Assembly: GCA_964631295.1 (NCBI GenBank) | Contig: CAZVXI010000074.1 | Span: forward strand, 1-14,186 | Source of the DNA: CAZVXI01 sp964631295 | Lineage (GTDB): Bacteria > Planctomycetota > Phycisphaerae > Phycisphaerales > SM1A02 | Reading direction: 5' to 3' | DNA: 14,186 nucleotides | Shown here: positions 6,964 to 13,230 of the stretch, in pieces | Numbering within the stretch: the stretch's first letter is position 1 | Layout: every line of letters starts with the position of its first letter | Made by a program: the position numbers and the translations under genes | The notes under the pieces: model-generated | Databases searched by the model: none | Told to the model about the DNA's origin: nothing | Seen by the model: only the letters and a program-made list of their open reading frames with translations

Positions 6964-8353
6964 TCATCCGACGCCTGCAGCCTGCGTGCCAACCGTCCGT
7001 TGTGCTGCAGCAGATTTTCGCCCGGCTTCGAGTCGTTGACGCTCCTGCATTGCGAGGACGCCCAGCTCGACGAGCATCCGACACGTATCCGGATAGCCGA
7101 TATTCTCATTTGATCCCTGCTGAAGGAATCCTTCGATCTGCGAACGCATGGCAATCGCCGTATCACAGTCGAGGTTTGAGCCGGTTGCATACGCGCCGAT
7201 GTTGATGAGTTCTTCAGCCTCGGCGTATGCAGCCAGCAGCCGACGAATCGTGCGACGTGCAGCAATGTGATTCTCATCGCACACCTGATCAGCAACGCGT
7301 GAGACTGAATCCATNNNNNNNNNNCCGGCGCGAGAGGACAATGTGCCCATCCAGAATGCCTCGAACGGCATCGGAGATCGGCTCGGTCATGTCATCACCT
7401 TCGACAAGCACCGCATACAGAGCCGAGATCGATCCGCCGGCGTCAATGGAACCAGCACGCTCGAGGATGCTCGGCAGCATGGCGAAGACACTCGGTGTGT
7501 AGCCCTTTGATGCAGGCTGCTCGCCTACTGTCAGGCCGACTTGTCTCTGTGCCTGCGCGAGTCGCGTGACGGAGTCCATTATGAGCAGAACATTCTGATC
7601 CTGATCCCGAAAGAACTCTGCCACGGTGCATGCGGCCGCTGCAGCGCGCACTCTCAGAAGTGGCGATTCATCGCCGGTCGCAACGATGATTACCGACTTC
7701 GCAAGCCCGTCGGCACCGAGGACGTGCTCGACGAACTCGCGAACTTCGCGGCCACGTTCGCCCACGAGTGCGATCACGTTCACATCCGCGTCAGAATGTC
7801 GGGCGGCCATCGCCAGCAGCGTGGACTTGCCGACACCCGGACCTGCAAACACACCGACACGCTGCCCCCGCGCCATCGTCACCATGCCATCGATTGCGCG
7901 TATGCCGAGCGGCATCGGCTCGGACAAAGGAGCACGCAACAATGGACTGATCGGAGATGGATAAAGCGCTCGCGGCATGCGCGATGCACACGGCCCGCCT
8001 CCATCAATCGGATCGCCAAGCGCATTGATCACACGCCCAAGCAGACTCGGCCCGACTGACAATACTTGATGATTCTGCTCTCCGATCACAGCGGCGCCGG
8101 GTGAAATCCCTTGCGCATGGTCGAAGAGCATGACGATCGTGTGCCCGTCGGCAAATCCAACAACTTCACCACGGATGACGCCGGCATGGCCGCTTGTTGC
8201 TTGAGCGCTGACACGCACAAGGGCGCCCACGGGCAGCGGAAGATCACGCACGAACAGGCTCAGCCCGCGCACGCCGGCAATCGACCCGCGAATCTCGCGC
8301 GGATCCACGCGTTGCATTGTGTCGACGGCGATCTCAACAGGAGTACGTGTCAT
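6964..8353 (-). CDS. fliI: Flagellum-specific ATP synthase FliI (interrupted by assembly gap)
   Basis: The ATPase of the flagellar type III export apparatus, a homologue of F1-beta. The N-terminal part (8353 to 7325) encodes 343 residues with Walker A GPGVGKST (171-178), the catalytic Glu in GERGREV (199), Walker B VLLIMD (255-260), EQPASKGYTPSVF (278-290) and DGHIVLSRR at its end. The C-terminal part (7314 to 6964) encodes 116 residues beginning MDSVSRVADQV and including LLAAYAEAEELINIGAY and IEGFLQQG. Between them is a run of 10 N (7315-7324). The two halves are in different frames if the gap is taken as 10 bases. Family alignment from memory expects about 18 residues there (LAxxGHYPAIDVLxSxSR-like), so the N run is a placeholder and the gene is almost certainly intact. 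ATG overlaps the fliH stop (8350-8353). Confidence 0.95.
7315..7324. other. Assembly gap (10 N) inside fliI
   Basis: Ten consecutive N. Comparing the flanking FliI residues (…HIVLSRR and MDSVSRV…) with the family pattern, about 54 bases seem to be missing, so the number of N does not reflect true length. Confidence 0.98.
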
Positions 8354-9105
8354 GGCTTTGCATCCGAAACCAACAACTCACCCGACAGGTTTTGATCGAA
8401 TGCCTTCCGACCATCAGGCAACAGGACTTCTGCAAGGCGATCCAGTTGTTGCTCGATACGCGCGTCGATTGCTCCTCCATCCGTCGCAATTCGACAGCCG
8501 CCGCGGCTCATGCTCGGGTCATCGCGCAATGTGGCTTCCGCAGATTCACTGACATGCTCCATCAGACTCGGCAGGACACGCTCCACCAGCGGTCGATCAT
8601 CAGGGTGGACCTCTATGACGAGGTGCGTTGGCTGCGAAACAACAGAGAGGGCTTCTTTCACCTGCACTGCAACCAGGGACGGTTCATTGGCGATCGCGCG
8701 GTGAATGACTCGCTCGCCGAGCGCGAATGCAAAGGTCAGCACGTCGTTTCCGGCACGAGTAAGCAGTTCGGCGCGCGTGCGCTCCCAGTGTTCAAGCTGC
8801 GCGCTCCATCCATCAGCAACCTTCTGCAAATGGGGCTGGAACTCCCGAAAAACCTCCTCCCGAGCTGCCTCAGTTCCAGCGGTACGCCCCTCTTTCATAC
8901 CACGCGCATAGCCCTCATCATGCCCCGTTTGAGCGGCATCATCAATAATCACCTTCGCTCTCTGTTCCGCGTGCTCGACAATCTCCGCAGCCTTGGCGCG
9001 CGCTTGTTCGAGGATTCGATCTGCCTGTTGATGCAGATCACTCAAGTCGAGGACGACTGCCTCACTTGTGATCTGATGTGCATCATTGTTCTTGATGATG
9101 GCCAT
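8350..9105 (-). CDS. fliH: Flagellar export apparatus regulator FliH
   Basis: The stator-like partner that binds the FliI ATPase, inhibits it and links it to the C-ring. It has 251 residues. An N-terminal helical region (about 20-60, AKAAEIVEHAEQRAKVI) leads into a perfect run of five glycines at every fourth position (residues 61-77, GHDEGYARGMKEGRTAG), the GxxxG repeat known in FliH. The C-terminal domain (about 110-230) includes FAFALGERVIHRAI, LVIEVHPDD and the conserved SRGGCRIATDGGAIDARIE. It begins 20 bases after fliG with an ATG and a weak ribosome-binding site, and its stop overlaps the fliI start as ATGA. Confidence 0.93.
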   Translation of the reverse strand: MAIIKNNDAHQITSEAVVLDLSDLHQQADRILEQARAKAAEIVEHAEQRAKVIIDDAAQTGHDEGYARGMKEGRTAGTEAAREEVFREFQPHLQKVADGWSAQLEHWERTRAELLTRAGNDVLTFAFALGERVIHRAIANEPSLVAVQVKEALSVVSQPTHLVIEVHPDDRPLVERVLPSLMEHVSESAEATLRDDPSMSRGGCRIATDGGAIDARIEQQLDRLAEVLLPDGRKAFDQNLSGELLVSDAKP

Positions 9106-9125
9106 GCGCGCAATCGCTGCTTATG

Positions 9126-10166
9126 TCAGACGACGACGTCTTTCTCACCACCGCGGCCGGAGACAATAATCTCGCCCGCGTCCTCGAGGCGTCGGACGAT
9201 ATCAACGATGCGTTGCTGAGCATTTTCCACATCTGAGAGTCGTACGGGTCCCATGTACTCCATGTCCTCCTTGATCAGCTCCGATGCACGTGCGGACATA
9301 TTTGTAAATATCTTTTCTTTCAGATCATCACTCGCCGTCTTCAGAGCCATGCACAACTCATCATTGTCAACCTCTTTCAGCACAGATTGAATGCCCTTGT
9401 CATTCACGAGGAGGATGTCCTCGAACACGAACATGAGTCGACGAATCTCTTCGACGAGGTCCGGATCCTCACCTTCGATACCTTCGAGAATTCCTTTCTC
9501 CGTCGAGCGATCACACAGATTGAGGATCTCCGCAACGGTCGGCACGCCGCCGACCCGTTCGACGGGGTGCATCAGCATGTTGGACAGACGCGCTTCGAGC
9601 CCCTGTTCCACTTCGCGGATGACATCTGGATTTGTCCGGTCCATGCCAGCGACTCGGCGCACGACTTCGATCTGCTTCTTTTCCGGCAGACGCGACAAAA
9701 TCTCAGACGCCTTGTGGTGCGGGAGATGACTGATGATCAGCGCGATCGTCTGCGGATGTTCATCCTGGATGAACGTCAGCAGGTTGTCGCTCTCAGCTTT
9801 TTGCAGAAAGGCAAAAGGCGTCTTCTGCACGGTCGTCTGAATCTGCCCGATGACCTTGTCAGCAAGGCTTGGATCAAGCGAGTCACGCAACAGCATTTTT
9901 GCATAATCGAGGCCGCCCTCGCGCGCATACTCCGATGCGACACGGAGCATGTAGAACTCCTCAACGACCTGGTCGGAGACATTCTTTGGCACATCGCCCA
10001 GTTGCGCAAGTACGCGCGTCACATCCTCCACGACTTCTGTAGAGAGTTCGCGCAGAATCGCGCCGGCCGCCTCAGGCTTCACTGTCAGCAGCAGGATCGC
10101 TGACTTCGTAACGCCATCCAGTTCTTCGATACGGTCGGGGAGTTGTCGATTGGCCCTCAGTGCCAT
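9126..10166 (-). CDS. fliG: Flagellar motor switch protein FliG
   Basis: A C-ring protein that interacts with the stators to generate torque. Its 346 residues match the family length. The N-terminal domain begins ITKSA-like (GVTKSAILLLTVKPEAAGAI). The EHPQTIALIISHLP motif of the middle domain is at about residues 133-146. MFVFEDILLVND is near 245, and the C-terminal torque helix region ALKTASDDLKEKIFTNMS then ELIKEDMEYMGPVRLSDVE carries the expected charged residues. Nothing suggests truncation. It starts 28 bases after the fliF stop; an AGGAG lies about 12 bases upstream, a long spacing. Confidence 0.97.
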   Translation of the reverse strand: MALRANRQLPDRIEELDGVTKSAILLLTVKPEAAGAILRELSTEVVEDVTRVLAQLGDVPKNVSDQVVEEFYMLRVASEYAREGGLDYAKMLLRDSLDPSLADKVIGQIQTTVQKTPFAFLQKAESDNLLTFIQDEHPQTIALIISHLPHHKASEILSRLPEKKQIEVVRRVAGMDRTNPDVIREVEQGLEARLSNMLMHPVERVGGVPTVAEILNLCDRSTEKGILEGIEGEDPDLVEEIRRLMFVFEDILLVNDKGIQSVLKEVDNDELCMALKTASDDLKEKIFTNMSARASELIKEDMEYMGPVRLSDVENAQQRIVDIVRRLEDAGEIIVSGRGGEKDVVV

Positions 10167-10194
10167 TGCGTGTGGATGCTCCTGTCAATGCGCA

Positions 10195-11853
10195 TCAATG
10201 GTCGGAACGCACCCACCGGCGAATCAGCCCGGCTGCTTCGTCCGTGTCGTTGGCTGCCATTTCGTTGATCTGCTCAAGCATCTGCTCGCGACGCAGTGCA
10301 TCCTCGTCGATCTCAAGCCCGTCCATCGGTGTCGGGGTCTCTGCTGCTTCCCCAACCAGATCCGAGTCCTCGGTCTGGAGCGCCGGTGGCACGCCGACAA
10401 GCTCTTCAGCCGTTGGAAGTTCCTGATGCGAAGTCGCTCTGCGCACCATCAGCAGCATCATGGCGACGGAAATGATTGCGAGCCCCCCGAGCCCGACGTA
10501 ACGAATCAGCGGCTGCGCCATCGGCGAGGCCAGGCCAAAGCCAGCGGATGAGCCTTCAGTCGCGGCCTCCGACATAGCGACAAGCGCGTAGTCGTAGTAG
10601 CTGCCAACCTGCACGACGCCGGGCATGCTTCCAGAGATGGCATCAGTCTCGATCAGAGGCTCAACACTCGCTTTCACCCGCGCGATAACGTCCTGCTCAA
10701 TCTGTGCGATCGCCTCACCATCTGCCGCCGCATCCGGGTCACCTGCCTCAGCTCGGAAGATACCGACATAGTGGGAACGCGGAATACTGATCGTCGCGTT
10801 TATCTTCAGCGGGTGGCCACGGTCATCAAGGATGTGCTCCTTTTGCCCGCCAAAGACCGGTTGCATCCGGGCGTCTGTCTGCTCATCAGAATATTGGCTG
10901 CCGCTGCCGCCGGAGGCGATCGCAACGCCAGTGTTCGGTCGGACACCCGGCTCGCCGGGCACGTTTCGATTCGTGGAAGTCGTAACGCGACTGCTCTCCT
11001 GCACCGGAGCGATCTTGGCATCTTCATAGTTGTCACGGCGCGCCTCAACGCGTGTTGCATCAACCTGCGCGTTTACAGAGATGCGCACGCCTGGAATGTA
11101 GTCAAGGTGTTCGCGCAACATCTGCGCAACATGCTTCTCAGCGGAGAGTTTCGTCTCCAGATATCGTGAGCCAGCCATGTCTTCATCGGTGCGCGGCCTG
11201 AGCGCGCGAAGTGTTCGGGCATCGATCACCTCGACCCGGTTGATGCTCAGCGATGCGTGCGCTCCGGCGACCATCCGCGCGATGCCGTCGGCCCGCGCCT
11301 GGTCGAGGGTTCCTTCGCGCAGGGTCACGGTGACGGTTGCAGATGGACGAATATCCGGCTGGCCGAGCGGTGTGGATCGCTCAGGCTGCGAGATCACAAC
11401 CTTGGCATCCTCGATGTCACGCGTCTGCTTGAGCATCCGAGCGACCACGTTCATGGTTGCGACGAGGTATCGGCGGCGCTTGTCGGAGTTGCTCGTGAAC
11501 GGGCTGTCATTCTCGAACAGCGATTCGAATGTGATATCCGAGGTGCTGATGATCTCGCTTTCCGTGAGATCTGCAAGGATGCTGTACTGTTGGCTCGCCG
11601 GGACAAGCACCTGCCCGCCGCGGAGTTCGTGCGGAATCTGGCTGGTTTCCAGGTAGCTGATCGCATTCGCCCGGGTGTCAGCAGTCAGCGCGATCGGCAG
11701 CGGAACCAGCGACGATTGACCCGCATACAGGGCGACGAGAAACAGCGTCATCGCCAGAATCACGACGAGCGAGCCGATCAACAGGCGCGCGGTCGCACTC
11801 AACTGGCGCAACGATGATCGAATTGAATCCACAGTGCGCTGCAGCACATCCAT
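10195..11853 (-). CDS. fliF: Flagellar MS-ring protein FliF
   Basis: The membrane ring on which the C-ring and export gate are built. With the chosen start it has 552 residues. TM1 is at about 24-44 (LLIGSLVVILAMTLFLVALYAG). Periplasmic ring-building domains follow, including SRYLETKLSAEKHVAQML and IPGVRISVNAQVD. TM2 is at about 449-472 (YVGLGGLAIISVAMMLLMV). The C-terminal cytoplasmic FliG-binding tail ends in EAAGLIRRWV. The open frame extends to 11898, but GGAGG (11862-11866) is eight bases before the ATG at 11853, giving MDVLQRTVDSI. The ATG at 11859 is only two bases from the GGAGG and is less likely. Confidence 0.95.
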   Translation of the reverse strand: MDVLQRTVDSIRSSLRQLSATARLLIGSLVVILAMTLFLVALYAGQSSLVPLPIALTADTRANAISYLETSQIPHELRGGQVLVPASQQYSILADLTESEIISTSDITFESLFENDSPFTSNSDKRRRYLVATMNVVARMLKQTRDIEDAKVVISQPERSTPLGQPDIRPSATVTVTLREGTLDQARADGIARMVAGAHASLSINRVEVIDARTLRALRPRTDEDMAGSRYLETKLSAEKHVAQMLREHLDYIPGVRISVNAQVDATRVEARRDNYEDAKIAPVQESSRVTTSTNRNVPGEPGVRPNTGVAIASGGSGSQYSDEQTDARMQPVFGGQKEHILDDRGHPLKINATISIPRSHYVGIFRAEAGDPDAAADGEAIAQIEQDVIARVKASVEPLIETDAISGSMPGVVQVGSYYDYALVAMSEAATEGSSAGFGLASPMAQPLIRYVGLGGLAIISVAMMLLMVRRATSHQELPTAEELVGVPPALQTEDSDLVGEAAETPTPMDGLEIDEDALRREQMLEQINEMAANDTDEAAGLIRRWVRSDH

Positions 11854-11861
11854 GCCCATGG

Positions 11862-11866
11862 CCTCC
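11862..11866 (-). promoter_or_regulatory. Ribosome-binding site choosing the fliF start at 11853
   Basis: A perfect GGAGG on the minus strand, eight bases from ATG 11853 and two bases from ATG 11859. Spacing favours the second ATG. Confidence 0.65.
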
Positions 11867-11878
11867 TGCCCGTGGGAA

Positions 11879-11894
11879 TGCAACAACCCGGCCC
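11879..11894 (-). promoter_or_regulatory. Weak sigma-54-like element upstream of fliF
   Basis: The minus strand reads GGGCCGGGTTGTTGCA. The -12 half (TTGCA) and the 10-base GG-to-GC spacing are right, but the -24 half is poor (GGGCCG instead of TGGCAC). The predicted start near 11868 would leave a 15-base leader that keeps the GGAGG. It lies in the longest non-coding spacer of the cluster. Confidence 0.3.
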
Positions 11895-11898
11895 GCAT

Positions 11899-11914
11899 GC
11901 GTCATCCATGACGC
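11899..11914. repeat. Perfect 7-2-7 inverted repeat in the fliE-fliF spacer
   Basis: GCGTCAT-CC-ATGACGC: seven-base arms that are exact reverse complements with a two-base centre. It lies just upstream of the weak fliF -24 element, about 46 bases before the fliF start. It could be a dimeric regulator site; the two-base loop makes an RNA hairpin less likely, and no T-run follows, so it is not a typical terminator. Confidence 0.45.
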
Positions 11915-11975
11915 CGCGCCGGCTTGCATCTTCTTTATCTGTCAACTCGGGGTATCGGCTTGAATGCCAATCCTA

Positions 11976-12284
11976 TCAGACGCGAATCTGCTTCACTTCA
12001 TCCAGTGCATCCATCACCTTATTGCGCACCTGCAGCAGCATGTTGAACGCTGTCTCAGCTTTCTTCGTTGCGCCGATGACGGAATCCAGGTCATCGCGCC
12101 TGCCCGATGCATAGTCCTCGACCGCCTCCTTCGCGTCCTGCTGCAACTGGTTGACGGCAGCAAGTTCCTGCTCCAGCGCCTTGCGGAAAGACGGGCCATC
12201 AGGATTCTGTTTGGCAGGCGTGCGAATCGAAAGGTCGTTTCGCAGACCACCGCTATTCGAAATGAGGCCAAGGGGATCAGACAT
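11976..12284 (-). CDS. fliE: Flagellar hook-basal body protein FliE
   Basis: The adapter between the MS ring/export gate and the proximal rod. Its 102 residues match the family length. The N-terminus is variable. The conserved C-terminal half is clear: SFRKALEQELAAVNQLQQDA, then an AETAFNMLLQVRNKVMDALD helix ending EVKQIRV ('F..m.qVRNKl..AY.Ei..m.v'). ATG start with no convincing Shine-Dalgarno; a sigma-54-like element lies just upstream in the 44-base spacer after flgC. Confidence 0.93.
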   Translation of the reverse strand: MSDPLGLISNSGGLRNDLSIRTPAKQNPDGPSFRKALEQELAAVNQLQQDAKEAVEDYASGRRDDLDSVIGATKKAETAFNMLLQVRNKVMDALDEVKQIRV

Positions 12285-12304
12285 CAGGGTTCAAGCCACG
12301 CATC

Positions 12305-12320
12305 AGCAATCCATGTGCCG
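12305..12320 (-). promoter_or_regulatory. Sigma-54 (-24/-12) promoter-like element upstream of fliE
   Basis: The minus strand reads CGGCACATGGATTGCT. It matches GGCAC and TTGCT with 10 bases between GG and GC; only the first consensus T differs. It is entirely within the 44-base flgC-fliE spacer. The predicted start near 12294 leaves about 10 bases before the fliE ATG. Confidence 0.6.
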
Positions 12321-12328
12321 TCTCGTTC

Positions 12329-12733
12329 TCAGGCGAGCAACTCCAGAGCTACACTGACCATCGACTTCGTAGCCTCGATCGCCGCAATGTTCGCTTCATA
12401 GGCTCGCGACACTTCCATCGCATTCATCTGCTCAATGACGGGATTCACGTTCGGGTACGCCACGTATCCATCTGCGTTCGCGTATGGTGAGCCCGGTTCG
12501 TACTTCATCTCGAACGGGCTCATGTCTGTGGCCACGTTCGCCACATGCACGCCGAGCGCCGAATCTTTTGCGGGATCACCGGCGGCCAGCTCGACAAACT
12601 GCCGCCGATAGGGTGCGAACTCCCCCGCTTCATTCAACAGCGTGTTTCGGTTCAGAATATTGGCCGAGATGACGTCCATGCGCGTCCGCTGTGCGACAAG
12701 GCCGGAAGTCAAGGCGTCAAAAGTGCCGTACAT
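12329..12733 (-). CDS. flgC: Flagellar proximal rod protein FlgC
   Basis: A proximal rod subunit exported by the flagellar type III system. Its 134 residues fit the family. The N-terminus has the rod pattern in altered form (RMDVISANILNRNTL, where most homologues have LDVIANNIANAxT). The FlgC-specific middle (ADGYVAYPNVNPVIEQMNAM) and C-terminal helix (VSRAYEANIAAIEATKSM) are well conserved. ATG start with GGAG ten bases upstream; it begins 16 bases after the flgB stop. Confidence 0.95.
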   Translation of the reverse strand: MYGTFDALTSGLVAQRTRMDVISANILNRNTLLNEAGEFAPYRRQFVELAAGDPAKDSALGVHVANVATDMSPFEMKYEPGSPYANADGYVAYPNVNPVIEQMNAMEVSRAYEANIAAIEATKSMVSVALELLA

Positions 12734-12749
12734 AGTGGGTCATCTCCAA

Positions 12750-13184
12750 TCAGATTCGTTCGCGAATGGCCGCATTGAGCACCGCATGCTCGCTGCGCAT
12801 AAATTGCGCAGCGCTGCGAAACGAGAGGAAGTTCTCGACAAGGGCCTGCATCGTGCGTTCGACATCACGATCGTTGCCATCCTGAAAGAGAATGTTCGTC
12901 CCGTTCGGCTCAGCGGTCAGGTGCATGTCATTGCCAGCAATCGCCACCTGTTGGGTATTTTCAACTTCGAGGCGGCCGCCAACTGCACCAGATCGCTCGC
13001 GCCGCAGATCGACCGCCTCACGCAGTTGTGCCTGAAAGCCCTCGACCGAGACATCCATTTGACGAAAGCCTGGTGTCGTGAGATTCGCCACGTTGTGCGA
13101 GATGATCGAGTGCCGACGCGCGGCGAACTGCATGACCCGTTCCAGAACAGGCAGTGAGCCGGCATTTGTCAGACCCTCGATCAT
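12750..13184 (-). CDS. flgB: Flagellar proximal rod protein FlgB
   Basis: A proximal rod subunit, 144 residues with the chosen start. The N-terminal rod signature is present (HSIISHNVANLTTPGFRQMD), and the C-terminal helical half (VERTMQALVENFLSFRSAAQ) matches the family. The open frame runs on upstream, but that extension is Arg/Ser-rich shadow sequence of the neighbouring regulator. Two ATGs, at 13190 and 13184, follow GGAGGA; the second has the ideal eight-base spacing and gives MIEGLTNAG, aligning with typical FlgB starts. It follows the sigma-54 regulator by 46 bases, and a sigma-54-like element lies in that spacer. Confidence 0.92.
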   Translation of the reverse strand: MIEGLTNAGSLPVLERVMQFAARRHSIISHNVANLTTPGFRQMDVSVEGFQAQLREAVDLRRERSGAVGGRLEVENTQQVAIAGNDMHLTAEPNGTNILFQDGNDRDVERTMQALVENFLSFRSAAQFMRSEHAVLNAAIRERI

Positions 13185-13192
13185 CGTCATGC

Positions 13193-13198
13193 TCCTCC
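13193..13198 (-). promoter_or_regulatory. Ribosome-binding site choosing the flgB start at 13184
   Basis: GGAGGA on the minus strand, two bases before ATG 13190 and eight before ATG 13184. Spacing favours 13184. If the adjacent sigma-54 element is used, this site would lie at or before the transcription start. Confidence 0.6.
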
Positions 13199-13201
13199 GT
13201 G

Positions 13202-13217
13202 AGCAAACACCATGCCG
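13202..13217 (-). promoter_or_regulatory. Sigma-54 (-24/-12) promoter-like element upstream of flgB
   Basis: The minus strand reads CGGCATGGTGTTTGCT. It matches GGCA, the G of CACG and TTTGCT, with exactly 10 bases between GG and GC. It lies in the 46-base spacer after the sigma-54 activator gene. The predicted start is near 13191, practically at the flgB start codon. Confidence 0.5.
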
Positions 13218-13230
13218 CGTACGTCGCAGT

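Noticed and set aside
6953..6975. GG-N10-GC spacing upstream of fliJ as a sigma-54 promoter
   Set aside because: Only the GG and GC are present; the -12 half reads GTGACGC, not TTTGC, and the -24 half is poor.
8317..9219. Long plus-strand open frame opposite fliH
   Set aside because: No recognisable domain, and it covers three conserved minus-strand genes; typical antisense shadow.
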